Notes under the pieces: model-generated | Databases searched by the model: none | Told to the model about the DNA's origin: nothing | The model's input: the letters and a program-made list of their open reading frames with translations, nothing else | Assembly (NCBI RefSeq): GCF_002872335.1 | Contig: NZ_NJAG01000023.1 | Span: 1 to 60,888 of the forward strand | Source: Siphonobacter sp. BAB-5405 | GTDB lineage: Bacteria; Bacteroidota; Bacteroidia; Cytophagales; Spirosomataceae | DNA length: 60,888 nucleotides | Direction of reading: 5' to 3' | Translations under genes and position numbers: made by a program | Part shown: one piece after another, positions 24,795 to 34,880 of the stretch | Numbering within the stretch: the first letter of the stretch is position 1 | How the letters are laid out: each line of letters opens with the position of its first letter

Positions 24795-25520
24795 ATGAAA
24801 ATTATGCGGAATAAAGTTTGCCTTCTGGGTGGACTATTGCTGGCTTCTTTTACATTGAAAGCCCAGCAAACGATTTTTAATGTACCCTCCTCGGACATTA
24901 CTCCTAAACGAAAAATTTTAGCTCAGCAACAAGTAGATTTTAGCCGGGAAGAATTTCGTTCATCGACAACCTTTAACTATGGGTTAGGGAAAAACTGGGA
25001 AGTAGGAGCGAACCTGTACAATCTTGAATATATGCCTCAGGAAGGTAGCTGGCTTCATAACGACACGACGACGCAGATGCCCTACGCCCCATTGGTACTT
25101 TTGAATGCCCAAAAGGTATTTGATCTGACCGACGAAATTCATGTGGGTTTGGGCGGGCATACGGGCTTAAACGTAGCCGCCGAGCATCATACAAAATGGC
25201 TTGGGTTTGCGTACGCCACCCTGGGTGGAAGCTTTCAGGATGACCGTTACAAGCTAGTAGTGGGGACGTATACGGGTACCCGTCGGTACCTCGGTGATGG
25301 GGCTTTAGTAGGGGCACATCTGGGCTTTGATATTGGAATTATTAACCAGAAATTCCACGTGTTGGGCGACTGGGCTTCGGGTACGCATGAGTATGGACAA
25401 CTGATTGTAGGAGCAGAAGTGTACCTGACCAAACATCTACCGCTGGCGGTCGGTTGGCGACGGAATAACGAAAATGGTGACCAGGGAGTAGTGGTACAAT
25501 TGACCTATACGCCGAAGTAA
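24795..25520 (+). CDS. Exported beta-strand-rich envelope protein of unknown function
   Basis: A signal peptide (MRNKVCLLGGLLLASFTLKAQ, starting at residue 4) leads a 241-residue protein made of alternating polar/aromatic strands typical of small outer-membrane barrels (for example FNYGLGKNWEVGANLYNLEY and LAVGWRRNNENGDQGVVVQL). I recognise no named family. An in-frame ATG at 24804 is an equally good start. It stands alone, with 220-370 base gaps on each side. Confidence 0.6.
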   Translation: MKIMRNKVCLLGGLLLASFTLKAQQTIFNVPSSDITPKRKILAQQQVDFSREEFRSSTTFNYGLGKNWEVGANLYNLEYMPQEGSWLHNDTTTQMPYAPLVLLNAQKVFDLTDEIHVGLGGHTGLNVAAEHHTKWLGFAYATLGGSFQDDRYKLVVGTYTGTRRYLGDGALVGAHLGFDIGIINQKFHVLGDWASGTHEYGQLIVGAEVYLTKHLPLAVGWRRNNENGDQGVVVQLTYTPK

Positions 25521-25889
25521 ACGAAAGCTGATCTACTGACTTTGAAAATTTATTGATTATTGATTTAATGATCAGATAAATACTAATGGATTGTCTCATT
25601 AACATGTATATAATTTATAAAGAAAAGTTTGCAATCCTCCTTTAAACTAGGAATAGGTAATTAGAATACAAGTTTTTTTAAATCCTTTCAATAAAAGTAT
25701 GAAATGAATATGGTTATCATTGGATAATGGTATTAGAATATTATTGTTTATTTCTTTTTTACGTGTGTTGAGGGGATTGCTCAATCGATTAGTAGGTATG
25801 GATTTTTCGCAATTAATAGATACTTATTTTAATACGCTGTTTCATCGAATACAGCCTTATTTATTATCCATTTTAACCTGAAACAGAAT
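25521..25889. other. AT-rich intergenic gap
   Basis: About 370 AT-rich bases with no open frame, RNA gene or clear terminator. It presumably holds the promoter of the SRPBCC/alcohol dehydrogenase pair, but no TTG-N19-TAnnTTTG match is seen. Confidence 0.5.
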
Positions 25890-26681
25890 ATGGTATTTCA
25901 ACGAAAGTATTCCGTTGAGGAAACGATTAATCCTCAGCCTAGCGGATCAGGTCAGGTCAATATTGGCTCTACCGAACGCATGATTTCTGCCTTTAGTGGA
26001 GCTTTGTTAACCTTCTACGCCATTCGTCGTCCGGTCAAACACTGGGCTCTGCTATCGGCGGGTGGCTATATGCTATATCGCGGCCTTTCGGGTTACTGCC
26101 CCATAAATCAGGCCGTGGGGCGTAATACGGCTGATAAGGAAATTGAACCCCTGCAAATCAGTCGAACAATAACCGTAAACCGACCCCGCTCGGAGGTATA
26201 CGCTTTCTGGCGACAACTCGATAACCTGCCCCGGTTTATGCAGCATTTAGCGAGTGTAATCCCCATCGATGCCAAACGTTCCCATTGGGTAGCGGCGGTT
26301 CCCAAAGGTTTAGGGACTATCGAGTGGGATGCTGAAATACTGGAAGAAGTGGAAAATGAACGATTGCTCTGGCGTTCGGTAGCGGAAGCCACCGTCGATA
26401 ATGCCGGAGAGGTCTACTTTAAAGATGCTCCCGGTGGACGGGGTACTGAAATTCACGCCATCATTCGGTATCAGGCACCAGCGGGTTACGCCGGGCAGGC
26501 CCTCGCTTCGCTGTTTAATCCTGCCTTTGGTCAGATGGTCAAAGAAGACCTGCGTCGCTTTAAAAATTTGCTTGAAACGGGCGAATTGCCGGTGAGTGAA
26601 GCCCAGTATTCCGGCCAACGTGTATCCGAATCTACTGAACCATCTAAAAAGCAAGAAATCTATGAGAGCCCTGTGTTATAA
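25890..26681 (+). CDS. SRPBCC (polyketide-cyclase-like) protein with an N-terminal DUF2892-like membrane segment
   Basis: In this 263-residue protein, residues 25-75 (STERMISAFSGALLTFYAIR then LLSAGGYMLYRGLSGYCP) match the short hydrophobic DUF2892 pattern. Residues 90-235 form a START/SRPBCC lipid- or ligand-binding fold (ITVNRPRSEVYAFWRQLDNL; GTIEWDAEILEEVENERLLW). The family is annotated as cyclase/dehydrase or coenzyme Q-binding, with no known reaction. Its end overlaps the start of the zinc alcohol dehydrogenase by 20 bases, so the two are translated together and probably function together. Confidence 0.8.
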   Translation: MVFQRKYSVEETINPQPSGSGQVNIGSTERMISAFSGALLTFYAIRRPVKHWALLSAGGYMLYRGLSGYCPINQAVGRNTADKEIEPLQISRTITVNRPRSEVYAFWRQLDNLPRFMQHLASVIPIDAKRSHWVAAVPKGLGTIEWDAEILEEVENERLLWRSVAEATVDNAGEVYFKDAPGGRGTEIHAIIRYQAPAGYAGQALASLFNPAFGQMVKEDLRRFKNLLETGELPVSEAQYSGQRVSESTEPSKKQEIYESPVL

Positions 26682-27834
26682 TGGCGTCCGCGATTTGCGG
26701 GTCGAAAACGTCCCCGATCCGGGCATTATCAATCCCCACGACGCCATTATTCGCGTTACCCTGTCGTCGGTATGTGGTTCTGATCTGCACTTAATTAACG
26801 GCTACGTTCCCACGGTTCAGTCGGGCGATATTTTGGGTCATGAGTTCATCGGTGAAGTGGTGGAAACGGGTCCACAAGTCAAGAAACTTAAAAAAGGTGA
26901 TCGTGTAGTCGTCGCTTCAGTGATTGCCTGTGGGGAATGCCAGCATTGTCAGGAACAGTCCTATTCACTTTGTGACAACACCAATCCGAATGCGTACATA
27001 GCCGAAAAAATGTTCGGTGATTCCGGGGCTGCCATCTTCGGATACTCGCATGCCTTTGGCGGATACGCGGGGAGTCATGCCGAATACATTCGGGTACCCT
27101 TTGCCGAAAAAGGCTGTTTCGTAATCCCTGAAGGCATTGCCAACGATTCTGCCGTATTCTGTTCGGATGCTTTTCCTACAGGATTCATGGCGGCGGATAT
27201 GGCCGATATAAAACCCGGTCAGGTCGTTGCCGTCTGGGGTTGCGGTGGGGTAGGACAGATGGCCATCCAGAGTGCTCGCCTGCTCGGAGCCGAACGAGTC
27301 ATCGCGATTGACGGTCACGAAGAACGCCTCCGAACCGCTCAACTGATCGGGGGAGCTACCGATATTTTGAATTACAAAAAAGTAAACATTCAGGATGCCC
27401 TCAAAGAGCTAACCGGTGGCCGTGGCCCCGATGTCTGTATTGATGCGGTGGGTATGGAAGCCTTCGGCGAAGGGATCGGCTACTACTACGATCGGGCCAA
27501 ACAATATGTACGCCTGGAAAACGATCGGCCATTAGTATTACGGGAAGCCATCATGGCCTGCCGCAAAGGAGGGACCGTTTCTATTGTGGGCGTCTACAGC
27601 GGTTTTGCCGACAAAATTCCGATGGGGGCGGCCATGAATAAAGCTCTGACGTTTAAGATGGGTCAGATGCACGCCCAGAAGTACATTCCACGATTACTCG
27701 AATACGTACGGGATGGTAAAGTAGACCCTTCCTACCTAATTACGCACCGGGTAGAGCTGGAGCAGGGACAACAGGCCTATGACCTGTTCTACGAGAGTCG
27801 TGACCACTGTATGCGAGCCGTTTTTGTTCCCTGA
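26662..27834 (+). CDS. Zinc-dependent alcohol dehydrogenase
   Basis: The ATG at 26662 gives 390 residues; the longer frame from 26596 would overlap the upstream gene by 86 bases. It is a medium-chain dehydrogenase. Cys38, His60 and Glu61 (GHEFIGE) are the catalytic zinc ligands, Cys90/93/96/104 (IACGECQHCQEQSYSLC) form the structural zinc site, and VWGCGGVGQ (191-199) is the NAD(P)-binding loop. Length and insertions resemble the glutathione-independent formaldehyde dehydrogenase branch, but the substrate is unknown. A 7-base-pair hairpin (GGCCATG/CATGGCC, 27848-27871) lies just after the stop without a T-run. Confidence 0.9.
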   Translation: MRALCYNGVRDLRVENVPDPGIINPHDAIIRVTLSSVCGSDLHLINGYVPTVQSGDILGHEFIGEVVETGPQVKKLKKGDRVVVASVIACGECQHCQEQSYSLCDNTNPNAYIAEKMFGDSGAAIFGYSHAFGGYAGSHAEYIRVPFAEKGCFVIPEGIANDSAVFCSDAFPTGFMAADMADIKPGQVVAVWGCGGVGQMAIQSARLLGAERVIAIDGHEERLRTAQLIGGATDILNYKKVNIQDALKELTGGRGPDVCIDAVGMEAFGEGIGYYYDRAKQYVRLENDRPLVLREAIMACRKGGTVSIVGVYSGFADKIPMGAAMNKALTFKMGQMHAQKYIPRLLEYVRDGKVDPSYLITHRVELEQGQQAYDLFYESRDHCMRAVFVP

Positions 27835-27946
27835 AACAGGTTGGATCGGCCATGATTCAGGGAGCATGGCCCATTCAATTCTTTCTAGAAACAACTAGCC
27901 GAATTTTTGAAAGCTTTAACTAAACTCCTTACTAAATCCATTGCTT

Positions 27947-28249
27947 ATGCGTACGTTATCAGTAGCGGGTCCAACGTTTCTGACCGATAAACGGAAAGTT
28001 ACAACTACGGGTGAATTTTCGCAGCAGGCGTCCGACTTGCTGTCCAGCACAGGTGAGTTTACAAAAGCAGCCGTCGTTGGCGATGATTCCTGGACGGACC
28101 TCTTAGTCGATATCCATACGGGCCAGTTATACGCCGTCTATGTGGCCGGGCAGGGTACCCCTTTTTATTCGGAAATTCAATACGTTGAGCTGTCCCGCGA
28201 GGATGTACCCGAAGCCTGGGAGGCTGCCCAGAGCGGAACGGCCTCTTAA
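27947..28249 (+). CDS. Small cytoplasmic protein of unknown function
   Basis: From the ATG at 27947 the gene encodes 100 residues, acidic, without signal peptide or membrane segment. The second half (DDSWTDLLVDIHTGQLYAVY) looks like a compact beta-sheet domain. I do not recognise the family. It lies 112 bases after the alcohol dehydrogenase and 38 bases before the fasciclin gene and could share a transcript with either. Confidence 0.65.
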   Translation: MRTLSVAGPTFLTDKRKVTTTGEFSQQASDLLSSTGEFTKAAVVGDDSWTDLLVDIHTGQLYAVYVAGQGTPFYSEIQYVELSREDVPEAWEAAQSGTAS

Positions 28250-28287
28250 GCAATCCTGATTAATCATCCATCCCACTTTATACAATA

Positions 28288-28872
28288 ATGAGAATGAAAA
28301 CCGTCATGCTTGTCACGGGTTTGCTGCTGAGCTTTACGCTGCAGGCTCAAAAAAATCGTCAGGAGCGAACCGAATCTACCTATGATACTACCATGCGGGT
28401 AACCAACCGGAAGCCCGTAAAAATGGATCCTACCAAGGATATCGTACAAAACATCAATAACTCGCACCTGTTTTACAGTTTCATGACTGCCATCCGGGGC
28501 GTAGGACTGGTCCAGACTTTGCAGGGACCGGGACCATTTACGGTATTTGCTCCCACCGATTCGGCTTTTCAGGGAGCCTCTCAAGTTCATCCCTTAATGG
28601 AAGACGATAATCACGTTGCTGAGCTTAAGAAAATCATGTCTTTACACATCGTACCGGGTAAATGGACGGTACGTAGTTTGCAGGAAGCTTTGAAGAAAGT
28701 AAACGGTCAAGTCGCCCTAGTGACGCTGGACGGAGAGAAAATTATGGTCGTACAAAAAGGTAAACAACTGGCCATTCAGGATCGGAAAGGAACGTTGGCG
28801 TATTTGAGTCCGAAGGAGGAGCTACAGAAAAATGGTGTCGTTCACATGGTGAATTCAATTTTAAGACCCTGA
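28288..28872 (+). CDS. Secreted fasciclin (FAS1) domain protein
   Basis: This 194-residue protein starts with a signal peptide (MKTVMLVTGLLLSFTLQAQ, start at 28288 or 28294) and has one FAS1 domain over residues 50-193. The two conserved FAS1 boxes are visible: GPGPFTVFAPTDSAF and SLHIVPGKW, followed by the terminal NGVVHMVNSIL. FAS1 domains mediate adhesion or matrix contacts outside the cell. A strong terminator follows. Confidence 0.9.
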   Translation: MRMKTVMLVTGLLLSFTLQAQKNRQERTESTYDTTMRVTNRKPVKMDPTKDIVQNINNSHLFYSFMTAIRGVGLVQTLQGPGPFTVFAPTDSAFQGASQVHPLMEDDNHVAELKKIMSLHIVPGKWTVRSLQEALKKVNGQVALVTLDGEKIMVVQKGKQLAIQDRKGTLAYLSPKEELQKNGVVHMVNSILRP

Positions 28873-28986
28873 ACAAAGCCGTGTACAGAACATTCGTTTG
28901 TAAATGCTGAATTCTGATCAAACCAATCAATTCACCAGCTCTTCGTGCTCAAATGAATTGATATATGTTAGAATTTACGCCAGGTC

Positions 28987-29022
28987 AACGCTCACTTTCT
29001 CCAGAAAGTGAGCGTTTTCGTT
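28987..29022 (+). terminator. Strong rho-independent terminator
   Basis: AACGCTCACTTTCT and AGAAAGTGAGCGTT pair perfectly (14 positions, tight CC loop) and are followed by TTCGTT. It separates the fasciclin gene from the signalling operon. Confidence 0.8.
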
Positions 29023-29252
29023 AAAATTAAGCCTTAAGTATTTCGCTACAGCAAACATATTTTTATCGGAATGGTTATTCTCGTTGGGTAGAGATGCCCT
29101 TGTTTGGATAAACTAAACGAATTCTATTGTAAATTTACCAGACCTTATCCAGTGCTTTCTATGGACGTACGGTTCGCCTTTCTTAAATCGTATATAAACC
29201 CCGGTATGTGCTTAAGGCTCTATTATTTTGATTTAAAACAGTTTCGTTGGAT

Positions 29253-30839
29253 ATGATTCTTCTTGTGGATGATAGGCCTGAAAATATTCTTCCCCTCAAA
29301 AAGATCCTCGAACTGCATGAATTTTCCGTTGATACTGCAGTATCAGGAGAAGAGGCACTCAGAAAAGTCCTGAATCAGAGCTATTCAGTTATTATTCTGG
29401 ATGTCCAAATGCCGGGTATGGATGGTTTTGAGGTGGCTCAGGCCGTTGCCGGATACAGTAAGGCGAAGGATACGTCCATTATTTTCCTCTCCGCAGTTAA
29501 CAAAGAAAAGGAGTTCATTGCCAAGGGCTATACGTCTGGTGGAATGGATTACCTCACCAAACCCGTAGATCCCGATATTCTGCTACTCAAAGTCAAAACG
29601 CTCAATCGTTTGTACGAACAGCAGCAGGAATTAAGGGCCATTCAAAGTTCGCTGCTTACTGAAATCGAAGTGCGGAAACAGGCTCAGGAAGAACTCGCCG
29701 AACGCATGCAGGAGCTACGCTCGACGCTTGAGTCATTGCCCCAGATGGCCTTTACCGTTACGGGTGAGGGACAAATCGAATTCGTTAATGAACACTGGTT
29801 TCATTACTCGTCCGATTCGGGGACCTTTCCGGAAACGCATCCGGATGATGTCGCCTGGGAAGCCTGGAATCAGCAGCGAAATACAGGCGTTGAATTTACC
29901 TGCGAAGTGCGTTTAAAAGAGCTTCAATCAGAGGAATGCCGCTATCATCTGCTACGCATTACACCCATCAAGCGACAAGGCATCATCGTTCGCTGGGTGG
30001 GTACGCTGACCGATATTCATCAGCAAAAATTAGCGGCTGAATTATTGGAACAAAAAGTTGAATCGCGGACAAAAGAGCTGCTCATTAAAAATGTTGAACT
30101 GGAACGTACGAACCACGAATTACAACAATTTGCCTGGGTAGTTTCGCATGATTTAAAAGAACCGCTACGAAAAATTCAGATCTTTAATGACGTTATTAAA
30201 GAAAAATATCTGAAAGAAAACCAGGAAGCAGTGGCTTATCTGGAGCGTTCGATTCATTCCTCCGCCCGGATGTCACGCCTGATTAATGACGTATTGGAGT
30301 ACTCCCAGCTTTCCGTATCGGCTGCCTTTCAGCCTACGAATTTAAATACGCTTATTCAGGAGCTGTTAAATGATTTTGAAGAAATTATTCGTAGCAAACA
30401 GGCTACTTTATTCATTGAAGAATTACCGGTAATTGATACCATTCCCAGTCGTATCCGACAGGTTTTTCAAAATCTGATTAGTAATGCTTTAAAATTTACG
30501 GCTGCGGGAAAACCACCCGTTATTCAGATACGGGCAGAACGAATTGAGGAGAAAAGTGTCGAAAGTAAAGTTTCTTCAAGCGGCGACTATTGCCGGATCG
30601 TCGTGGAAGATAATGGCATTGGGTTTGATGAAAAATTTCTGCAGCGTATTTTTATCATCTTCCAGCGGTTAAACGATCAAAGTAGTTACGAAGGTACCGG
30701 TATTGGTTTGGCCATTGCCAAGAAAAATATGGACAAACATAACGGACTTATTTCCGCAAAAAGCCGACCAAACGAAGGTGCTAGTTTTATTTTGATTTTA
30801 CCCATACATCAGACCAACGAAACGCCGGAATCCCTATAA
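29253..30839 (+). CDS. Receiver-PAS histidine kinase
   Basis: The ATG at 29253 gives 528 residues (a TTG two codons earlier is possible). A receiver domain at 1-120 has its phospho-acceptor at Asp50 (IILDVQMPGMDG) and the conserved TKP lysine. A coiled segment and a PAS-like domain (about 150-260) follow, then HisKA with His299 (VVSHDLKEPL) and an ATPase domain with NLISNALKFT, EDNGIGFDE and GTGIGLAIAK. It is cytoplasmic with no membrane segment. An N-terminal receiver places it downstream of another kinase, plausibly the hybrid kinase encoded eight bases later. First gene of a five-gene operon. Confidence 0.9.
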   Translation: MILLVDDRPENILPLKKILELHEFSVDTAVSGEEALRKVLNQSYSVIILDVQMPGMDGFEVAQAVAGYSKAKDTSIIFLSAVNKEKEFIAKGYTSGGMDYLTKPVDPDILLLKVKTLNRLYEQQQELRAIQSSLLTEIEVRKQAQEELAERMQELRSTLESLPQMAFTVTGEGQIEFVNEHWFHYSSDSGTFPETHPDDVAWEAWNQQRNTGVEFTCEVRLKELQSEECRYHLLRITPIKRQGIIVRWVGTLTDIHQQKLAAELLEQKVESRTKELLIKNVELERTNHELQQFAWVVSHDLKEPLRKIQIFNDVIKEKYLKENQEAVAYLERSIHSSARMSRLINDVLEYSQLSVSAAFQPTNLNTLIQELLNDFEEIIRSKQATLFIEELPVIDTIPSRIRQVFQNLISNALKFTAAGKPPVIQIRAERIEEKSVESKVSSSGDYCRIVVEDNGIGFDEKFLQRIFIIFQRLNDQSSYEGTGIGLAIAKKNMDKHNGLISAKSRPNEGASFILILPIHQTNETPESL

Positions 30840-30847
30840 TCGTTACC

Positions 30848-33800
30848 ATGCCTAAAACAACGCATTCCGTAATACGACAATTGCAGGTCGTATTTTCCAT
30901 TTCTACGGTATTACTGCTCATTAGTTTAGCGGCTTCTTTCTACAGTATTCAGGGGTTAATCGATAACTCGAAACTAGTCAATCATACCAATCAGGTGATT
31001 TTAGAGTCGGAGAATATCATCTCGTACATGAAAGACGCTGAAACCGGACAACGCGGTTTTCTGCTAACGCTGGATTCGGATTATCTGAATCCTTACAACG
31101 GAGCTTATGAGAAAGTCAATGCTACGTATGTCAAGTTAAAAGAGCTGACGCAGGAGAACGTAGCCCAGCAACAGAGTCTGAATCAGGTAAAGGAACTTTA
31201 TACGGCCAAGTTCGACCAGATGCAGAAGATCATCAATCGGGCTCGGCGGGCTAAATACATGACGCGTGACACGGCCCAGCAAAACGAGGAAATGGCGGTT
31301 GGTAAGAAGATTATGGACAATCTTCGGGTTTCGGTAGAGCGTATTAAAAAGTACGAAACATCCATTCTGCAGAGTCGAATCGAGAAACAGCAATTCTACA
31401 TCAATTTCACCCCTGTTTTATTAGGAATTGCTGCCATTATTTCAACGTTAATTACAGCCTATGCTTACGGTCGGATTAAAAAAGATTTAGACAATCGCCT
31501 GGTACAACAGCAATTGGCTCAGCAGCAATACGATGAATCGGTTCGGCGAATTGTTGCGATGGAAGGCGTGGCCGCCAGGATCTCCGCGGGAGATTATTCT
31601 ATCCGTAGCGAGGACGAAAAAGAGGATGAACTCGGCCGGATTTCCAAAGCTCTAAACGGTATGGTAGAGTCTCTGGAAACTACCTTTAATGATCTGCAAC
31701 GCCGGGATTGGCTACAAACCGGAGCAGTTGAACTAAGTACGGCCATTGCGGGCGAGCGTAATTTTAAAACGCTGGCTTCCCGTATGATTGAGACGATTAC
31801 TAACTACGTTAAAGCTCCCGTAGGAACGGTATACTTCATTGATACCAGCTCTAAATTTAGTCTGGCGAGCAGTCAGGCCGTAGTAGAAGTGCCGGAATTT
31901 GTATACACGGGTCAGGGGATTTTAGGACAGGCGATTGAGCAGAAAAAAATAAAAGTAATCGAAGATTTACCCACCGATTATCTACCTATCACTTCTTCCT
32001 TAGGAACGGCTCCAATTCAGGCCTTAGTGGTACTGCCTTTGCTTTACGCAGGAAGTTGTATTGGGGTGATTGAACTTGGATTTTTACAAAAGCCCAGTGA
32101 ATTAGAACTGGAATTTTTAAGAAGCAATCAGGATGATCTGGCCATAGCTACGAACGCGGCTTTGGATTATATTAAATTGCAGAACTTCTTGGAGGAAACG
32201 CAGGCTCAGTCCGAAGAATTGCAGGCTCAACATAACGAACTTGAAAACCTCAATGCGGAGCTGGAAGCACAGGCTCAGAAGCTGCAGGCTTCGGAAGAAG
32301 AATTGCGGGTACAGCAGGAAGAATTACTGCAAACCAACACGGAATTAGAGGAGCGAAGTGTCTTGCTGGAAGAAAAGAACGACGAAATCCAGAAAAAGGC
32401 GGAAGAACTGGAATTAACGACTCGTTATAAATCAGAATTTCTGGCGAATATGTCGCACGAGTTGCGTACTCCGCTCAACTCCATTCTTTTATTAAGTCGA
32501 TTACTGGCCGAAAATTCTGAAGACAATTTATCGAACGACCAGATTGAATACGCGAAGGTCATTCAGTCTTCGGGCAATGGATTACTGGGGCTGATTGATG
32601 AGATTCTGGACCTGTCTAAAATTGAAGCAGGGCAGATGAAACTCGAATATTTGAATGTGGCTATCTCGGATATTCTGGAAGAACTCCGGGCCTTGTTTAC
32701 GCCACTGGCGAAAGAAAAAAATCTGGAGTTTGCTATTGAAGTAGAACCCAATATTCCTAGCGTCATCGAAACAGACCGGATGCGACTGGGTCAGATTCTG
32801 AAAAATCTGCTCTCGAATGCCATCAAGTTTACCGCCACGGGTTCGGTATCGATTATCGTGAAGAATGATGCGGAACGGCCCGGCATGATTGACTTTGTGG
32901 TGAAGGATACGGGTATTGGCATTCCTCGGGAGAAACAACAACTCATTTTTGAAGCCTTTCAGCAAGCTGATGGCTCTACGAAACGCAAGTATGGTGGAAC
33001 GGGACTGGGATTATCGATCAGCCGCGAATTAGTGAAACTGCTGGGTGGAGAGTTGGTACTGGCTAGTGAAGCCAATCAGGGCAGTGAGTTCACGGTTCGG
33101 ATTCCCGTTTCAAACGTGTATGCCCTTACGGTACATGAGCCCGTGGTACAAATCGTATCGCGGAAAGCCGAAGCAGAAACGCCAGCACCGATTCCGGTGA
33201 AAGAAGAGTCACCGCAGTTTATTAGCTCATCCATTCCCGAAAGTATTCCCGATGATCGGCAAAGTATTAAGGAAGATGATAAGAGCATACTGATTATCGA
33301 GGACGATACTGCTTTTGCCAAGTCCCTGCTGGAATACGCCCGGCGAAAAGGATACAAAGGAATTGTATCCGTTCGTGGGGATGAAGGATTGAAACTGGCC
33401 AGCCATTACAAGCCCATGGGCATTCTCCTGGATATTCAGTTGCCCGTCATGAGCGGCTGGGAGGTCATGGATGCGTTGAAGGCTAATCCGCAAACGCGTC
33501 ACATCCCGGTACACATCATGTCGTCTCACAAGCTGAAAAACGAGAGCCTGATGAAAGGGGCTGTAGACTTCGTAGACAAGCCTATGGCTTACGAACAGAT
33601 GCATGAGGTATTCAAGAAGATCGAGTATGTCCTCAACCGAAATCCGAAGAAGGTACTCATCATTGAAGACAACCCCAAGCATGCGAAAGCCCTGGCGTAC
33701 TTCCTGGAAACGTTCAATATTAATTCTGAACTGAAAAGCGATATTTCCCAGGGCGTTGAAGCGTTAAAACGAAACGAAGTCGACTGCGTCATCCTGGACA

Positions 33801-34459
33801 TGGGCATTCCGGATACGAAATCCTACGAAATGCTCGAAGCAGCCAAGCGTAACCCGGGACTGGAGAACTTCCCAATCATTATTTTTACGGGGAAGAGCCT
33901 GTCCATGTCAGAAGAATTACGCATTAAAAAGTACGCAGATTCAATCATCGTCAAAACGGCCCATTCCTACCAGCGGATGCTCGACGAAGTGTCGCTATTC
34001 CTGCATTTGGTGGAAGACCAAAAACAGTCGGCTCAGGCCACGGGAGGTCCTAAAAAACTGGGTGAATTGAGTCAGATTTTGCATAACAAAACCGTACTGG
34101 TAGCCGATGATGATATTCGGAATATTTTCTCGCTGTCGAAAGCCCTGGAGAATTATAAAATGAACGTCATTACGGCCTTGGATGGTAAGGAAGCACTGGA
34201 GAAATTACAGGAAAATCCGACGATCGATGTGGTGCTGCTGGACATGATGATGCCGCAAATGGACGGGTACGAAACAGCCCGTAAAATTCGCGAAAATTAC
34301 CAGTGGAAAGACTTGCCGGTCATTGCCGTTACGGCTAAAGCCATGACGGGCGATCGGGAGAAATGCATTCAGGCGGGAGCCTCTGATTACATCACCAAAC
34401 CCGTGGATGTCGATCAGTTGCTGTCGTTGTTACGGGTCTGGTTGTACGAACGATCTTAA
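30848..34459 (+). CDS. CHASE3-HAMP-GAF hybrid histidine kinase with three receiver domains
   Basis: This 1203-residue membrane sensor has TM1 at about 12-34, an extracytoplasmic CHASE3 domain (35-180, with DAETGQRGFLLT), TM2 at about 187-208, HAMP (225-275) and GAF (290-445). A Glu/Gln-rich coiled coil runs from 445 to 525. HisKA follows with His537 (MSHELRTPLNS), then HATPase (NLLSNAIKFT, KDTGIGIP, GGTGLGLSIS). The three receivers have phospho-acceptors Asp862, Asp984 and Asp1132. In the middle receiver the lysine after beta-5 (IVKTAH, Lys1035) is followed by Thr instead of Pro. The gene follows the first kinase gene by eight bases. It is the only membrane protein of an operon with CheR and CheB, so its coiled coil is a candidate methylation target (inference). 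Confidence 0.9.
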   Translation: MPKTTHSVIRQLQVVFSISTVLLLISLAASFYSIQGLIDNSKLVNHTNQVILESENIISYMKDAETGQRGFLLTLDSDYLNPYNGAYEKVNATYVKLKELTQENVAQQQSLNQVKELYTAKFDQMQKIINRARRAKYMTRDTAQQNEEMAVGKKIMDNLRVSVERIKKYETSILQSRIEKQQFYINFTPVLLGIAAIISTLITAYAYGRIKKDLDNRLVQQQLAQQQYDESVRRIVAMEGVAARISAGDYSIRSEDEKEDELGRISKALNGMVESLETTFNDLQRRDWLQTGAVELSTAIAGERNFKTLASRMIETITNYVKAPVGTVYFIDTSSKFSLASSQAVVEVPEFVYTGQGILGQAIEQKKIKVIEDLPTDYLPITSSLGTAPIQALVVLPLLYAGSCIGVIELGFLQKPSELELEFLRSNQDDLAIATNAALDYIKLQNFLEETQAQSEELQAQHNELENLNAELEAQAQKLQASEEELRVQQEELLQTNTELEERSVLLEEKNDEIQKKAEELELTTRYKSEFLANMSHELRTPLNSILLLSRLLAENSEDNLSNDQIEYAKVIQSSGNGLLGLIDEILDLSKIEAGQMKLEYLNVAISDILEELRALFTPLAKEKNLEFAIEVEPNIPSVIETDRMRLGQILKNLLSNAIKFTATGSVSIIVKNDAERPGMIDFVVKDTGIGIPREKQQLIFEAFQQADGSTKRKYGGTGLGLSISRELVKLLGGELVLASEANQGSEFTVRIPVSNVYALTVHEPVVQIVSRKAEAETPAPIPVKEESPQFISSSIPESIPDDRQSIKEDDKSILIIEDDTAFAKSLLEYARRKGYKGIVSVRGDEGLKLASHYKPMGILLDIQLPVMSGWEVMDALKANPQTRHIPVHIMSSHKLKNESLMKGAVDFVDKPMAYEQMHEVFKKIEYVLNRNPKKVLIIEDNPKHAKALAYFLETFNINSELKSDISQGVEALKRNEVDCVILDMGIPDTKSYEMLEAAKRNPGLENFPIIIFTGKSLSMSEELRIKKYADSIIVKTAHSYQRMLDEVSLFLHLVEDQKQSAQATGGPKKLGELSQILHNKTVLVADDDIRNIFSLSKALENYKMNVITALDGKEALEKLQENPTIDVVLLDMMMPQMDGYETARKIRENYQWKDLPVIAVTAKAMTGDREKCIQAGASDYITKPVDVDQLLSLLRVWLYERS

Positions 34460-34503
34460 GGGTATCGGCTGGAACGATTTTGTTTTCTAACGAAGCATTC
34501 GCT

Positions 34504-34869
34504 ATGGGTAAAAAACGCGTATTGATCATCGATGATGATGCCAAAAATATCTTTGCACTAACGGCTACCTTACGGTCCAAATCCTACGAATGCGTGTCGC
34601 GTATGAGTGCTCAGGAGGCCCTGGATTTACTGCGAACGGATGAACTCATTGATGCCATCTTAATAGACATGATGATGCCCGAAATGGATGGATACGAGGC
34701 TATGCCCCTGATACAGGCAATCGAACATCGACGGAATACGCCGATTTTTGCCGTAACGGCTCAGGCGATGGTGGGGGATCGGGAAAAATGCCTGCGTGCC
34801 GGAGCGACAGAATATATTTCTAAACCGATTGATGTAGACCGCTTATTAGCTCTGCTGGATCGGGTGTAA
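34504..34869 (+). CDS. Single-domain response regulator
   Basis: Started at ATG 34504 this is a lone receiver of 121 residues: acidic pocket IDDDAKN, phospho-acceptor Asp55 (ILIDMMMPEMDGYE), Thr/Ala switch (FAVTAQAM) and SKPID lysine. Without an output domain it acts as a CheY-like diffusible partner or phosphate sink. It lies 44 bases after the hybrid kinase, whose last receiver it closely resembles (shared DMMMP.MDGYE and GDREKC), suggesting duplication. Confidence 0.9.
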   Translation: MGKKRVLIIDDDAKNIFALTATLRSKSYECVSRMSAQEALDLLRTDELIDAILIDMMMPEMDGYEAMPLIQAIEHRRNTPIFAVTAQAMVGDREKCLRAGATEYISKPIDVDRLLALLDRV

Positions 34870-34880
34870 CCGGATAGAGT

